Positions 7,356-13,976 of a stretch of DNA of 29,762 bases are shown here, piece by piece. The translations under genes and the position numbers were made by a program. Within the stretch, counting starts at the first letter, position 1. Every line of letters begins with the position of its first letter. This DNA is from UBA11400 sp964550435 (GTDB lineage: Bacteria > Bacteroidota > Rhodothermia > Balneolales > HLUCCA01), in NCBI GenBank assembly GCA_964550435.1, contig CAZJZI010000034.1, forward strand, positions 1 through 29,762, given 5' to 3'. The notes beneath the pieces were generated by a model. It made no database searches. It was not told the origin of the DNA and saw only the letters and a program-made list of their open reading frames with translations.

Positions 7356-7381
7356 ACTGTTACTGCTCGGTAACGGTTTTT
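7356..7381 (+). terminator. Intrinsic terminator after ychF
   Basis: ACTGTTAC (7356-7363) pairs with GTAACGGT (7370-7377), eight pairs with one G:U, loop of six, followed by five T. It overlaps the last codons of the convergent SPOR gene. Confidence 0.65.
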
Positions 7382-7917
7382 GTTGTGATGGAATTCGAGT
7401 CAATTGTGTCAAAAACGACCCAGGCATCGGGGAATTTTCGTTTTACCACCTGAGCAAATTCTATGGCATCTGCTCGACTTTTGAAATCACCAACATGAAG
7501 TCTGTAATAAGGCTGTCGAAACAATATGTATGCGTTCGCATTGTATTCAGGTACTTCTTCGTCCAACCATCTGTTGAATTCTGTTCGGATATTCTCAGCC
7601 TGCCGAACATCCTGCGTTGAGACAATCTGTACCCTGAATCCTGCATTTGCATTTGCCTGAGAAATAGCAACATCAACTTGAAACGCCTCAGGTATTGAGT
7701 TTTCAACAGAATGAAACACAATTTCTGGCTTGAACAGATATTCTTCGTAATTATATCCAAGCACTTCGGCTGGATTCTCAACTGGCGTTTCGACCACAGG
7801 CTCTTCAGTAATCACAACTTCCTGAGTAGATGCACAAGACTGTATAACCAGTCCAAAACTGAGAACCAAGGTACCTGTTTTAAGTAGTGAGAAGTACGGA
7901 TTGTTCGGTTTAGTCAT
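7360..7917 (-). CDS. SPOR-domain lipoprotein
   Basis: This is a probable exported lipoprotein of 185 residues that binds peptidoglycan. The N-terminus has a hydrophobic stretch (TGTLVLSFGLVIQSC) with a lipobox-like cysteine at residue 28. An acidic/proline linker follows (EEPVVETPVENPAE), and then a C-terminal SPOR domain from about residue 103 (FRVQIVSTQD...YYRLHVGDFKSRADAIEFAQ...DAWVV). SPOR domains bind glycan strands stripped of stem peptides, mostly at division sites. I chose the ATG at 7917; a TTG twelve bases earlier touches the stop of the upstream gene. It is the last gene of the deoC cluster, only 12 bases after the ALDH-like gene, but no functional link to deoxyribose metabolism is obvious. 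Confidence 0.85.
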   Translation of the reverse strand: MTKPNNPYFSLLKTGTLVLSFGLVIQSCASTQEVVITEEPVVETPVENPAEVLGYNYEEYLFKPEIVFHSVENSIPEAFQVDVAISQANANAGFRVQIVSTQDVRQAENIRTEFNRWLDEEVPEYNANAYILFRQPYYRLHVGDFKSRADAIEFAQVVKRKFPDAWVVFDTIDSNSITTKTVTEQ

Positions 7918-7929
7918 CTTTTGCCGCAA

Positions 7930-8793
7930 TTATATCCCAATTGGGTGCCAGGTTGTTTTGATCTCCATGAAATCCAGTATGCGATACGGATTTTCATTGT
8001 CAACGTTCTTGCTCGTGTCGGTATTGTAAAACTGAACCCGTTTGATATTAAGCGCCGCGTTTTCCTGGATTTTTCTGATGGAGTCGGCATTGCTTCTATG
8101 ATAAGCAACTGCGTTCACATCCATGTGTGTCGTGGCAGAATCCAGTAACTCAGATTCATGTCCGGTGAGTATGTTTACAACCCCGCCTGGTAAATCTGAT
8201 GTTCCTAAAACTTCAGCGAAAGTAAGTCCGGCAAGTGGATGATTGTCCGGGAGTAGAATCACACAGGTGTTCCCAGATGCAATTATTGGAGCCATAGCTG
8301 ATATTAGACCCAGCAAAGGCTTGTTCATGGGAGCAAATAGAGCTACGACACCAGTAGGTTCAGGTACCGAAAAATTGAAGTGCTGAGAGGCTACGGGATT
8401 TACGGTTCCGAAAACCTGAGATATTTTATCACACCATCCTGCAAAATAAATAAGTTTATCAACTGATTGTTCTACTTGAAGTTGTGCATCTTTGGTTGTG
8501 AATCCTTCGAGCCTCAGTTCTTCGACAAACTGACCTGATCTACCTTCCATCATCTCTGCCATTCGGTACAGAATCTGGGAACGGTTATAGGCTGATCTGG
8601 ATGCCCATCCAGGTTGTGCCGAACGTGCTGCAACAACTGCGTTTCGAAAGTCTTTTCGACTGGAGAGACAAATATTTGCTATCTGTTTACCGGTTTTATC
8701 CGTCAGTGGGTAGTATCGTCCAGACTCAGAACGTTCGTATTTACCACCGATGAAGATTTTGTAGGTTTTCAATACGTTTAATCGATTTGCCAT
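7930..8793 (-). CDS. Short ALDH-like protein, probably non-catalytic
   Basis: This 287-residue protein aligns with the N-terminal half of its upstream neighbour (FIGGKYERSESGRYYPL..., FAGWCDKISQ, PAGVVNI-like LPGGVVNILTG). It stops where the catalytic domain should begin and ends in RILDFMEIKTTWHPIGI. The asparagine of the oxyanion hole is kept (APMNKP, N157). The cofactor lysine is lost (VILLP where the active enzyme has VVLKP). The GSTEVG turn is replaced by YHRSNAD, and the LELGGK glutamate and the catalytic cysteine are absent. Its frame is clean and it sits 25 bases after the active ALDH, so it looks like a maintained partner, scaffold or regulator rather than a pseudogene. From memory, similar short ALDH paralogues with a WHPIG-type ending follow deoC-ALDH in other bacteria. 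No specific function can be given. Confidence 0.85.
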   Translation of the reverse strand: MANRLNVLKTYKIFIGGKYERSESGRYYPLTDKTGKQIANICLSSRKDFRNAVVAARSAQPGWASRSAYNRSQILYRMAEMMEGRSGQFVEELRLEGFTTKDAQLQVEQSVDKLIYFAGWCDKISQVFGTVNPVASQHFNFSVPEPTGVVALFAPMNKPLLGLISAMAPIIASGNTCVILLPDNHPLAGLTFAEVLGTSDLPGGVVNILTGHESELLDSATTHMDVNAVAYHRSNADSIRKIQENAALNIKRVQFYNTDTSKNVDNENPYRILDFMEIKTTWHPIGI

Positions 8794-8818
8794 GGTATAA
8801 AGTCTCTTAGTCTGGTGC

Positions 8819-10315
8819 TTATTGTTCGAGGTTTAGGTAAGGCATTAGTCCATGTAGACCGCCTTCACGGCCTAATCCAGACTCTTTGTACCCTCCAAAT
8901 GGTGAGGTTGGGTCGAACTTGTTGAACGTGTTAGCCCAGATAACGCCTGCTCGTAAGCGTGTGGTCATGCTGAAGATCTTGGAGCCTTTGTCTGTCCAAA
9001 CCCCACCTGATAGTCCGTAAGGAGTGTTATTGGCCTTTTCAAGAACCTCTTCAGGGGTTCTGAATGTTTGGATTGCAAGTACTGGACCGAAGATTTCTTC
9101 CTGAACGATACGATTGGACTGTGAAACGCCGGTAAACAACGTTGGTCGACAGAAATATCCGTTTGCTGGAATGTCACACGAACTCTGGTACATCGTTGCG
9201 CCTTCATTCAGTCCGATCTGGATATACTCGTGGATCTTTTCAAGCTGCATCTTTGAGTTGATGGCTCCAACATCGGTGTTTTTGTCCAATGGGTCACCGA
9301 CGATGAGGGTTTCCATTCGCATTTTGAGCTTTTCGATGACTTCTTCTGCAACAGATTCCTGAACAAAGAGTCGAGATCCGGCACAGCAAACATGTCCCTG
9401 ATTGAAGAAAATCGCGTTTACGATCCCTTCAACAGCCTGATCGATGGCAGCATCAGCGAAAATCATATTTGCTGCTTTCCCGCCGAGTTCTAAAGTGTAC
9501 TTCTTCGATGTACCGGCGATGGATTTCATGATGATCTTGCCGACCTCGGTAGATCCGGTGAATGCGATTTTGTCTACATCAGTGTGATTTACAATTGCAG
9601 CACCAGTATTTCCCGCTCCTGTGACAATATTTACTACACCAGCGGGCAGTTCGGCCTCCTGAATGATTTCAGCGAGTTTAAGGGCTGTCAGAGGCGTTGT
9701 TTCGGCAGGTTTAAGCACTACTGTGTTACCTGTAGCCAGAGCTGGAGCGATTTTCCATGCGGCCATCAGCAGTGGAAAATTCCATGGGATAATCTGTCCA
9801 GCGACCCCAATTGGTTTTGGTGTACGACCTGGAAATGCATACTGTAATTTGTCAGCCCATCCAGCATAATAAAAGAAATGCGCTGCTGCCAGGGGGACAT
9901 CCACATCGCGGGACTCACGGATAGGTTTTCCGCCATCCATTGACTCGATAACCGCGAATTCACGGGCACGTTCCTGGATGATACGCGCGATCCGATAGAT
10001 ATATTTACCACGTTCAGAGGCTGGAAGTTTACTCCATGGGCCGAATGCTTTTCGGGCGGCTTTTACCGCCTTGTCGATATCCGCATCGTTGGCTTCGGCT
10101 ACTTTAGCTATGAGTTTACCGTTCGCTGGATTGACCGAGTCGAAATATTTTCCGCTCTCTGGTTTAACGAATTTTCCACCAATGAACAGGTCGTAGGATG
10201 GTTTTAGACGGATGTGATCGGAGCTTTCAGGAGCCGGATCATATCCCCAGATTCGGTTGAAATCGATTTTAATACCCTCAGCGGTTGTAGTTCCGTTTTT
10301 CGTTGTAGTACTCAT
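8819..10315 (-). CDS. NAD(P)-dependent aldehyde dehydrogenase
   Basis: This is an active-looking aldehyde dehydrogenase of 498 residues, the normal length. Counting from the ATG at 10315, the oxyanion asparagine is N179 (IIPWNFP), the general-base glutamate is E276 (YTLELGGK) and the catalytic cysteine is C310 (NQGHVCCAGSR). The cofactor motifs VVLKPAE and FTGSTEVG are present, and the C-terminal EEIFGPV and PFGGYKESGLGREGG motifs are intact. The ATG lies one base after the deoC TGA (TGATATG), suggesting translational coupling. A GTG 39 bases upstream is possible but would overlap deoC. Placement next to deoC suggests oxidation of the acetaldehyde released from deoxyribose-5-phosphate; substrate specificity is inferred. 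Confidence 0.93.
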   Translation of the reverse strand: MSTTTKNGTTTAEGIKIDFNRIWGYDPAPESSDHIRLKPSYDLFIGGKFVKPESGKYFDSVNPANGKLIAKVAEANDADIDKAVKAARKAFGPWSKLPASERGKYIYRIARIIQERAREFAVIESMDGGKPIRESRDVDVPLAAAHFFYYAGWADKLQYAFPGRTPKPIGVAGQIIPWNFPLLMAAWKIAPALATGNTVVLKPAETTPLTALKLAEIIQEAELPAGVVNIVTGAGNTGAAIVNHTDVDKIAFTGSTEVGKIIMKSIAGTSKKYTLELGGKAANMIFADAAIDQAVEGIVNAIFFNQGHVCCAGSRLFVQESVAEEVIEKLKMRMETLIVGDPLDKNTDVGAINSKMQLEKIHEYIQIGLNEGATMYQSSCDIPANGYFCRPTLFTGVSQSNRIVQEEIFGPVLAIQTFRTPEEVLEKANNTPYGLSGGVWTDKGSKIFSMTTRLRAGVIWANTFNKFDPTSPFGGYKESGLGREGGLHGLMPYLNLEQ

Positions 10316-10316
10316 A

Positions 10317-11216
10317 TCAATCGATGGTGAAATAATCTTTGGATTGGTAGACACCGGTGTCTTGTTTCATGATCTGCATGAGCAGGTCGTTAGCCAGGGT
10401 ACTGGCTCCGAATCTGAAGAGATCTGGGCTTAACCAGTCGGCTCCGAGTGTTTCCTTGACAGTAACCAGGTATTGAAGTGCCGTTTTGGCATCACGAATA
10501 CCCCCGGCGGGTTTCATACCGATGCGTAAGCCCGTCTTCAGGTAGTAATCACGGATTGCTTCGAGCATCACCAGGGTAACGGTTAGGGTTGCCGCCGGAC
10601 TTACTTTTCCTGTTGATGTCTTGATAAAATCGGCTCCGGCATACATGGAGATGTCGCTGGCTTTTCGGACGTTGTCGAGGGTTTGAAGTTCACCTGTTTC
10701 CAGGATTACTTTCAAATGTGCTGGTCCGCAGGCTTCTTTTATCGCAGCTACTTCATCAAACGTGTAATTGTAGTTACCGCGCAGGAATTCACCACGGGAA
10801 ATAACCATATCGATCTCATCAGCGCCATGTTCCACGCAATAACGTACCTCGGATAGTTTATCCTGGAGTGTTGCGTGTCCGCTTGGGAATGCCGTTGCTA
10901 CGCTCGCAACGTTGATTCCGGTGCCCTGGAGCTCTTTTTTTGCTGTTTTGACAAACGGGGGATATACACAAACAGCAGCAACAGTAGGGATGTCCTTGCC
11001 ATGCACATGCGGCCGTGCAGCTTTACGACATAACTGAATCACTTTGTTCTCAGTATCCATTCCTTCAAGGGTGGTCAAATCGACCATACTCAGAGCTAAA
11101 CGAAGGGCGAATTTCTTTGAATCTTTCTTGATACTTCTTGTTTTGAGGCGTGCCACACGTTCCTCGACACCTATTTGGTCAATGGGGACGTGTTCTCTGA
11201 AAAAATCTGGTTTCAT
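10317..11216 (-). CDS. deoC: Deoxyribose-phosphate aldolase
   Basis: DeoC splits 2-deoxy-D-ribose-5-phosphate into glyceraldehyde-3-phosphate and acetaldehyde by class I Schiff-base chemistry. In the 299-residue protein the Schiff-base lysine is K199 (FIKTSTGK). The second active-site lysine is K235 (GMKPAGGI), and the aspartate is D136 (EIDMVI). The N-terminus is longer than the 250-residue E. coli enzyme by about 40 residues. The start at 11216 is an ATG. Just upstream lie a short hairpin (about 11228-11251, TGGA-GAAA-TCCA core) and a TATATTG on the minus strand (11250-11244) that could be a weak -7 element. It heads the unit deoC > ALDH > ALDH-like > SPOR lipoprotein. Confidence 0.95.
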   Translation of the reverse strand: MKPDFFREHVPIDQIGVEERVARLKTRSIKKDSKKFALRLALSMVDLTTLEGMDTENKVIQLCRKAARPHVHGKDIPTVAAVCVYPPFVKTAKKELQGTGINVASVATAFPSGHATLQDKLSEVRYCVEHGADEIDMVISRGEFLRGNYNYTFDEVAAIKEACGPAHLKVILETGELQTLDNVRKASDISMYAGADFIKTSTGKVSPAATLTVTLVMLEAIRDYYLKTGLRIGMKPAGGIRDAKTALQYLVTVKETLGADWLSPDLFRFGASTLANDLLMQIMKQDTGVYQSKDYFTID

Positions 11217-11270
11217 GTAGTAAAGCTATATTTTGGAGAAATCCAATATACGGATTTTATTACTATCAGG

Positions 11271-11342
11271 CAGTGGGGAGTGGGGAGTCGGTAGTGGGTT
11301 GGAAGTAGACCAATTACCCACTACCTACTTCCTACTCCCTAC
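11271..11342. repeat. Low-complexity inverted-repeat element B (GTAGTGGG words)
   Basis: Two arms (about 11273-11302 and 11310-11342) rich in GTAGTGGG, GGGGAGT and their complements fold on each other around a seven-base loop. Over 27 aligned positions 23 are Watson-Crick pairs, and three of the four differences would be G:U pairs in plus-strand RNA. It lies between the YciI gene and deoC. No frame here looks coding. Confidence 0.8.
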
Positions 11343-11357
11343 AACCGGGTAACTGTG

Positions 11358-11633
11358 TTACCCACCGATAACGACATTCCACGGACGCACACTCCACTCA
11401 ACGACCACTCCATTTTTGACATAGGGATCGTTTTTGGCGAATTCTTCAGCGGGAGCAGGACTATCCGCCTTAAAAACAAGAATAGCTGCATCAGCTGGTT
11501 CAGACAAGGCGCCACCCATGTACAAAGTACCTTCCTGCTGCATTTTTTGGGCCAGTGCAAGGTGCTCGGCACGATAGGGTTGACGTTTTTCGATATAATC
11601 GGGTACGGTTTTATATAACAGGACGTAGTACAT
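11358..11633 (-). CDS. YciI-like family protein
   Basis: This small 91-residue protein begins MYYVLLYKTVPDYIEKRQPYRAEHL and contains LYMGGALSEPADAAILVF and FAKNDPYVKNGVV. These are the features of the YciI fold (ferredoxin-like, dimeric, with a conserved histidine, here in YRAEHL, and a DP motif near the cleft). The cellular role of the family is poorly defined. The gene is isolated between two inverted-repeat elements: element C ends right at its ATG, so its 5' untranslated leader is made of repeat sequence, and element B begins 15 bases after its stop. A small GGTAAC/GTTACC hairpin (11348-11362) overlaps the stop codon. Confidence 0.85.
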   Translation of the reverse strand: MYYVLLYKTVPDYIEKRQPYRAEHLALAQKMQQEGTLYMGGALSEPADAAILVFKADSPAPAEEFAKNDPYVKNGVVVEWSVRPWNVVIGG

Positions 11634-11642
11634 ATGCGTTGT

Positions 11643-11738
11643 GGGTTATGTGGCCGAAAGCGGCGTTATGCGTTGTGGGTTTTGGGTTATGGGTTTTGGG
11701 TATTCCTACACATAACGCACCGAAGGTGCACATAACCC
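11643..11738. repeat. REPIN-like inverted-repeat element C (GGGTTATG words)
   Basis: Left unit: GGGTTATGTG (11643-11652), a small hairpin GCCG-AAAG-CGGC (11653-11664), then GTTATGCG. The right unit is the same design inverted: CATAAC (11711-11716), a small hairpin GCACC-GAA-GGTGC (11717-11729), then CACATAACCC ending at 11738. The outer 10-base flanks are perfect complements, the inner six bases are complements, and between them run GTTGTGGG and GGGTTTTGGG words. The whole folds as a four-way junction. Confidence 0.8.
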
Positions 11739-11754
11739 ATAATAAAATAATAAG

Positions 11755-12381
11755 CTAAAGTGATAATGTGATCATTCGAGAATTAATTGTAAGGCTATCG
11801 AAGCCAAAATAATCTTTTATAAACTCAAATGTTTTAGGTGTGTAGAAAAATACATGGGTTGGATCGCGACGATAATACCAGTTTGCAAAACGTTCAGGTT
11901 TGGTAATCATGTTTGTCATGATGTAGAGTTTTCCCCCTGGTTTCAAAAGAGTCCGAAGTAATCCGAACTCTTTATCTGGTTGATGAAAATGCTCTACTAC
12001 CTCACAACAGGCAATAAAATCATATTTTTGTGACAGAACCTTTGTGTTTGGTGCAAAAAACACATCGTATTGCTGCATCTGATAGTTCTTCTGGCTCAAT
12101 ACATGGGATATTACCGGCGCTGTTCCACTTCCAAAATCTAGTCCAATGGCATTTTCGTCGAATTCCAAAAGTACACTATCCGTTATGGGCGAGACGAAAT
12201 TCTGGTATGCAGGATCATGGATGTCGTTGTTATGTTCTTCATAACGCTGCTTTTCATCGGATTTTTCTACATGATAAGCGGCTTTCATAAAAACTCCGTT
12301 GCACGTTGTGCACCGAAAATATTGATCCTCAAAGAATGGGACAGATACTCCGGAACACAACGGACAATCAGGTACATTCAT
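11755..12381 (-). CDS. SAM-dependent methyltransferase with N-terminal zinc ribbon
   Basis: This 208-residue protein opens with CPLC (residues 6-9) and CTTC about 20 residues later, a zinc-ribbon-like pair. A class I methyltransferase fold follows: motif I GLDFGSGTAP, then DFIACCEVVEHFHQPDKE and LKPGGKLYIMTNM. RRDPTHVFFYTPKTFEFI near the end is also typical of this group. I chose the ATG at 12381 because it overlaps the TGA of the SemiSWEET gene as ATGA, a sign of coupling; a longer frame has no better start. The substrate is unknown. The zinc ribbon plus this C-terminal motif is common in methyltransferases placed near sugar or cell-surface genes. Confidence 0.85.
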   Translation of the reverse strand: MNVPDCPLCSGVSVPFFEDQYFRCTTCNGVFMKAAYHVEKSDEKQRYEEHNNDIHDPAYQNFVSPITDSVLLEFDENAIGLDFGSGTAPVISHVLSQKNYQMQQYDVFFAPNTKVLSQKYDFIACCEVVEHFHQPDKEFGLLRTLLKPGGKLYIMTNMITKPERFANWYYRRDPTHVFFYTPKTFEFIKDYFGFDSLTINSRMITLSL

Positions 12382-12644
12382 GAATACATTACTGCAGTTG
12401 CTGCTGTGATTACTCCGAGAATTACGCCAGGAATATTGCAAACTATTATCGGCCAGTCACGATGTTTCTTGAGTAGGCCATAGGCCGCCCAGGCCAAACA
12501 ATTGATGGTGGTAACAATCGGAAGTACCAAAGAACCCGGGTTTCCGGCGATGTTTAACATGATCTGGTCGATATAGGACACATACATGGTCATTGCCATG
12601 ATGGATGCAAACCATCCTACTCGAGTAACAAGCTTATCTTCCAT
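12378..12644 (-). CDS. SemiSWEET-type sugar transporter
   Basis: This 88-residue membrane protein has three hydrophobic helices (about residues 8-30, 38-58 and 65-86), the size and layout of bacterial SemiSWEETs, which form dimers and move small sugars across the membrane. Visible family features are the first-helix segment GWFASIMAMTMYVSYIDQI, the TINCLAWAAYGLLKKHRDW stretch between helices 2 and 3, and the proline/asparagine pair in VCNIPGVILG. It starts 12 bases after the upstream membrane-protein gene and overlaps the methyltransferase by four bases. The substrate cannot be read from the sequence. Confidence 0.85.
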   Translation of the reverse strand: MEDKLVTRVGWFASIMAMTMYVSYIDQIMLNIAGNPGSLVLPIVTTINCLAWAAYGLLKKHRDWPIIVCNIPGVILGVITAATAVMYS

Positions 12645-12656
12645 GTATGCGTCAAA

Positions 12657-13091
12657 TCAAAATGCTGGCCATGCAAACCAAGGAATTCGAGAGAGGATAA
12701 AAATCAGACCTAATCCGTAGAAAATGAGTATGGTTTTGTGTTTGGCTTTATCGCTGGAAGCTTTTTTATGACGTGAAAATCCAATGGTGATTAGGATAAT
12801 CCCCAATAACATCATGGTCGGATGTTCCAGGAAGTACAATCTTGATACAGAGTCTCCCATGTTTTCACCTGAAAAATTCGACAGTCCAAGAGGAGATAAG
12901 AAGTATAATACAAACCCGAAAACCAGCTGCAAGTGAGCTGAGATGAGTCCCAATAAAGCAGTGATGCGATGACCCTTGGTGAATTGAGATCCACTAAAGA
13001 ATGCCAATGCGGCAATGAGCACACTGGCAACGAGCAATACCAAAAGCGGGTATGCAATGAAAGAGTGTAAGTGCTTGAATCCTATATACAT
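12657..13091 (-). CDS. Four-helix membrane protein, possible b-type haem protein
   Basis: This 144-residue integral membrane protein has four hydrophobic segments (about 8-32, 42-68, 90-105 and 122-140). Histidines are placed near the membrane faces: KHLHSF at the N-terminus, GHR and SAHLQ in and before helix 2, and EHP before helix 3. This pattern resembles small cytochrome-b-like proteins that Bacteroidota annotations often call cytochrome B, but haem binding is an inference. It heads a compact unit with SemiSWEET and the methyltransferase and is separated from the SDR gene by 98 bases with no clear feature. Confidence 0.6.
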   Translation of the reverse strand: MYIGFKHLHSFIAYPLLVLLVASVLIAALAFFSGSQFTKGHRITALLGLISAHLQLVFGFVLYFLSPLGLSNFSGENMGDSVSRLYFLEHPTMMLLGIILITIGFSRHKKASSDKAKHKTILIFYGLGLIFILSRIPWFAWPAF

Positions 13092-13189
13092 AATAATATT
13101 GATTAAAAGGGTTCCTGATAATTGGTTAATGTACTGTTTTCATGGGTAATCTAAAATAGAAACTGATGTCAGAACAAGTGGGAATATCG

Positions 13190-13966
13190 TTATCCAAATA
13201 GTCCACTAATGATTCCACCATCGTGACTGATTGTCTGTCCGGTGATGTAAGCGCTATGTTCCGAGAATAACCAGGCCGCCAGGGATGCGAATTCTTCGGC
13301 GGTACCCATACGTCCGACAGGAATAGTAGCTTCCATGCGTTCTCTGGCTTTTTCTTCTGATACTGACTGCATTTTACTATTATGTGCGATAACGCGTTGA
13401 ATCGCAGGTGTATCATGCGATCCGGGAGCGATCACGTTTACAGTTACGCCATCTTTCGCTATTTCCAGTGCAAGCGATTTTGCGAATCCGACCACACCAG
13501 CCCGGAAACTGTTGCTCAATGTCAATACGGGTAAAGGCTGCTTTACGGACTGACTCTCGATGAAAATAATCCGCCCATAACCTTGTTCTCTAAAAATCGG
13601 TGCCACTCGAAGGCTTAAATCGATTTTCCAACGCATCACTAACTGCCACGCTGCATCCCAGTCGTCCATGACTGTGTTCAGAGGAGATCCTGTTGGCGGA
13701 CCACCGGCGTTCAGGAGGATTCCATGTGTTTTTTCCTTGCGCATGGTAGCCTGTATGGCTTCTAAAGTCTCGGATTCAAGTACAGAACCTTCAATAATCT
13801 CGACTTGATCGGAAAAGTGCCTGAACGAGTCTCTCATCTCATCACCCCTACGGGCGACCAATACAACTCGGGCACCTTCAATAATCAGTTGTCGGGCAGT
13901 AGCATAGCCAAGTCCACTACTGGCACCACAAATGACAAATCGTTGATCTTTGATCTTCAAATCCAT
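13190..13966 (-). CDS. Divergent short-chain dehydrogenase/reductase (no YxxxK)
   Basis: This Rossmann-fold SDR is 258 residues from the ATG at 13966, which is preceded by GAGGA six bases upstream. The cofactor motif is CGASSGLG and the NAG motif is present (LLNAGGPP). At the catalytic position the expected S...YxxxK reads LSNSFRAGVVGFAKSLALE: tyrosine is replaced by serine and lysine by arginine. The adjacent SQS keeps a serine. The C-terminus is standard (GMGTAEEFASLAAWLFSEHSAYITGQTISHDGG). From memory, a subgroup of SDRs has SNxxR here, so this is probably a conserved atypical branch. It lies 10 bases after the GT2 gene in the same operon. Confidence 0.88.
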   Translation of the reverse strand: MDLKIKDQRFVICGASSGLGYATARQLIIEGARVVLVARRGDEMRDSFRHFSDQVEIIEGSVLESETLEAIQATMRKEKTHGILLNAGGPPTGSPLNTVMDDWDAAWQLVMRWKIDLSLRVAPIFREQGYGRIIFIESQSVKQPLPVLTLSNSFRAGVVGFAKSLALEIAKDGVTVNVIAPGSHDTPAIQRVIAHNSKMQSVSEEKARERMEATIPVGRMGTAEEFASLAAWLFSEHSAYITGQTISHDGGIISGLFG

Positions 13967-13976
13967 GATGGGTCCT

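Noticed and set aside
11271..11738. Elements B and C as insertion-sequence ends flanking a cassette
   Set aside because: The two elements have unrelated words, there is no transposase gene and no target-site duplication that I can see.
11339..11758. Short frames overlapping the YciI gene and elements B and C
   Set aside because: They are antisense to YciI or made of repeat words; no support.
12382..12441. Longer N-terminus of the zinc-ribbon methyltransferase inside the SemiSWEET gene
   Set aside because: No ATG there, serine/asparagine-rich sequence without family likeness, and the ATGA overlap at 12378-12381 is a better start.
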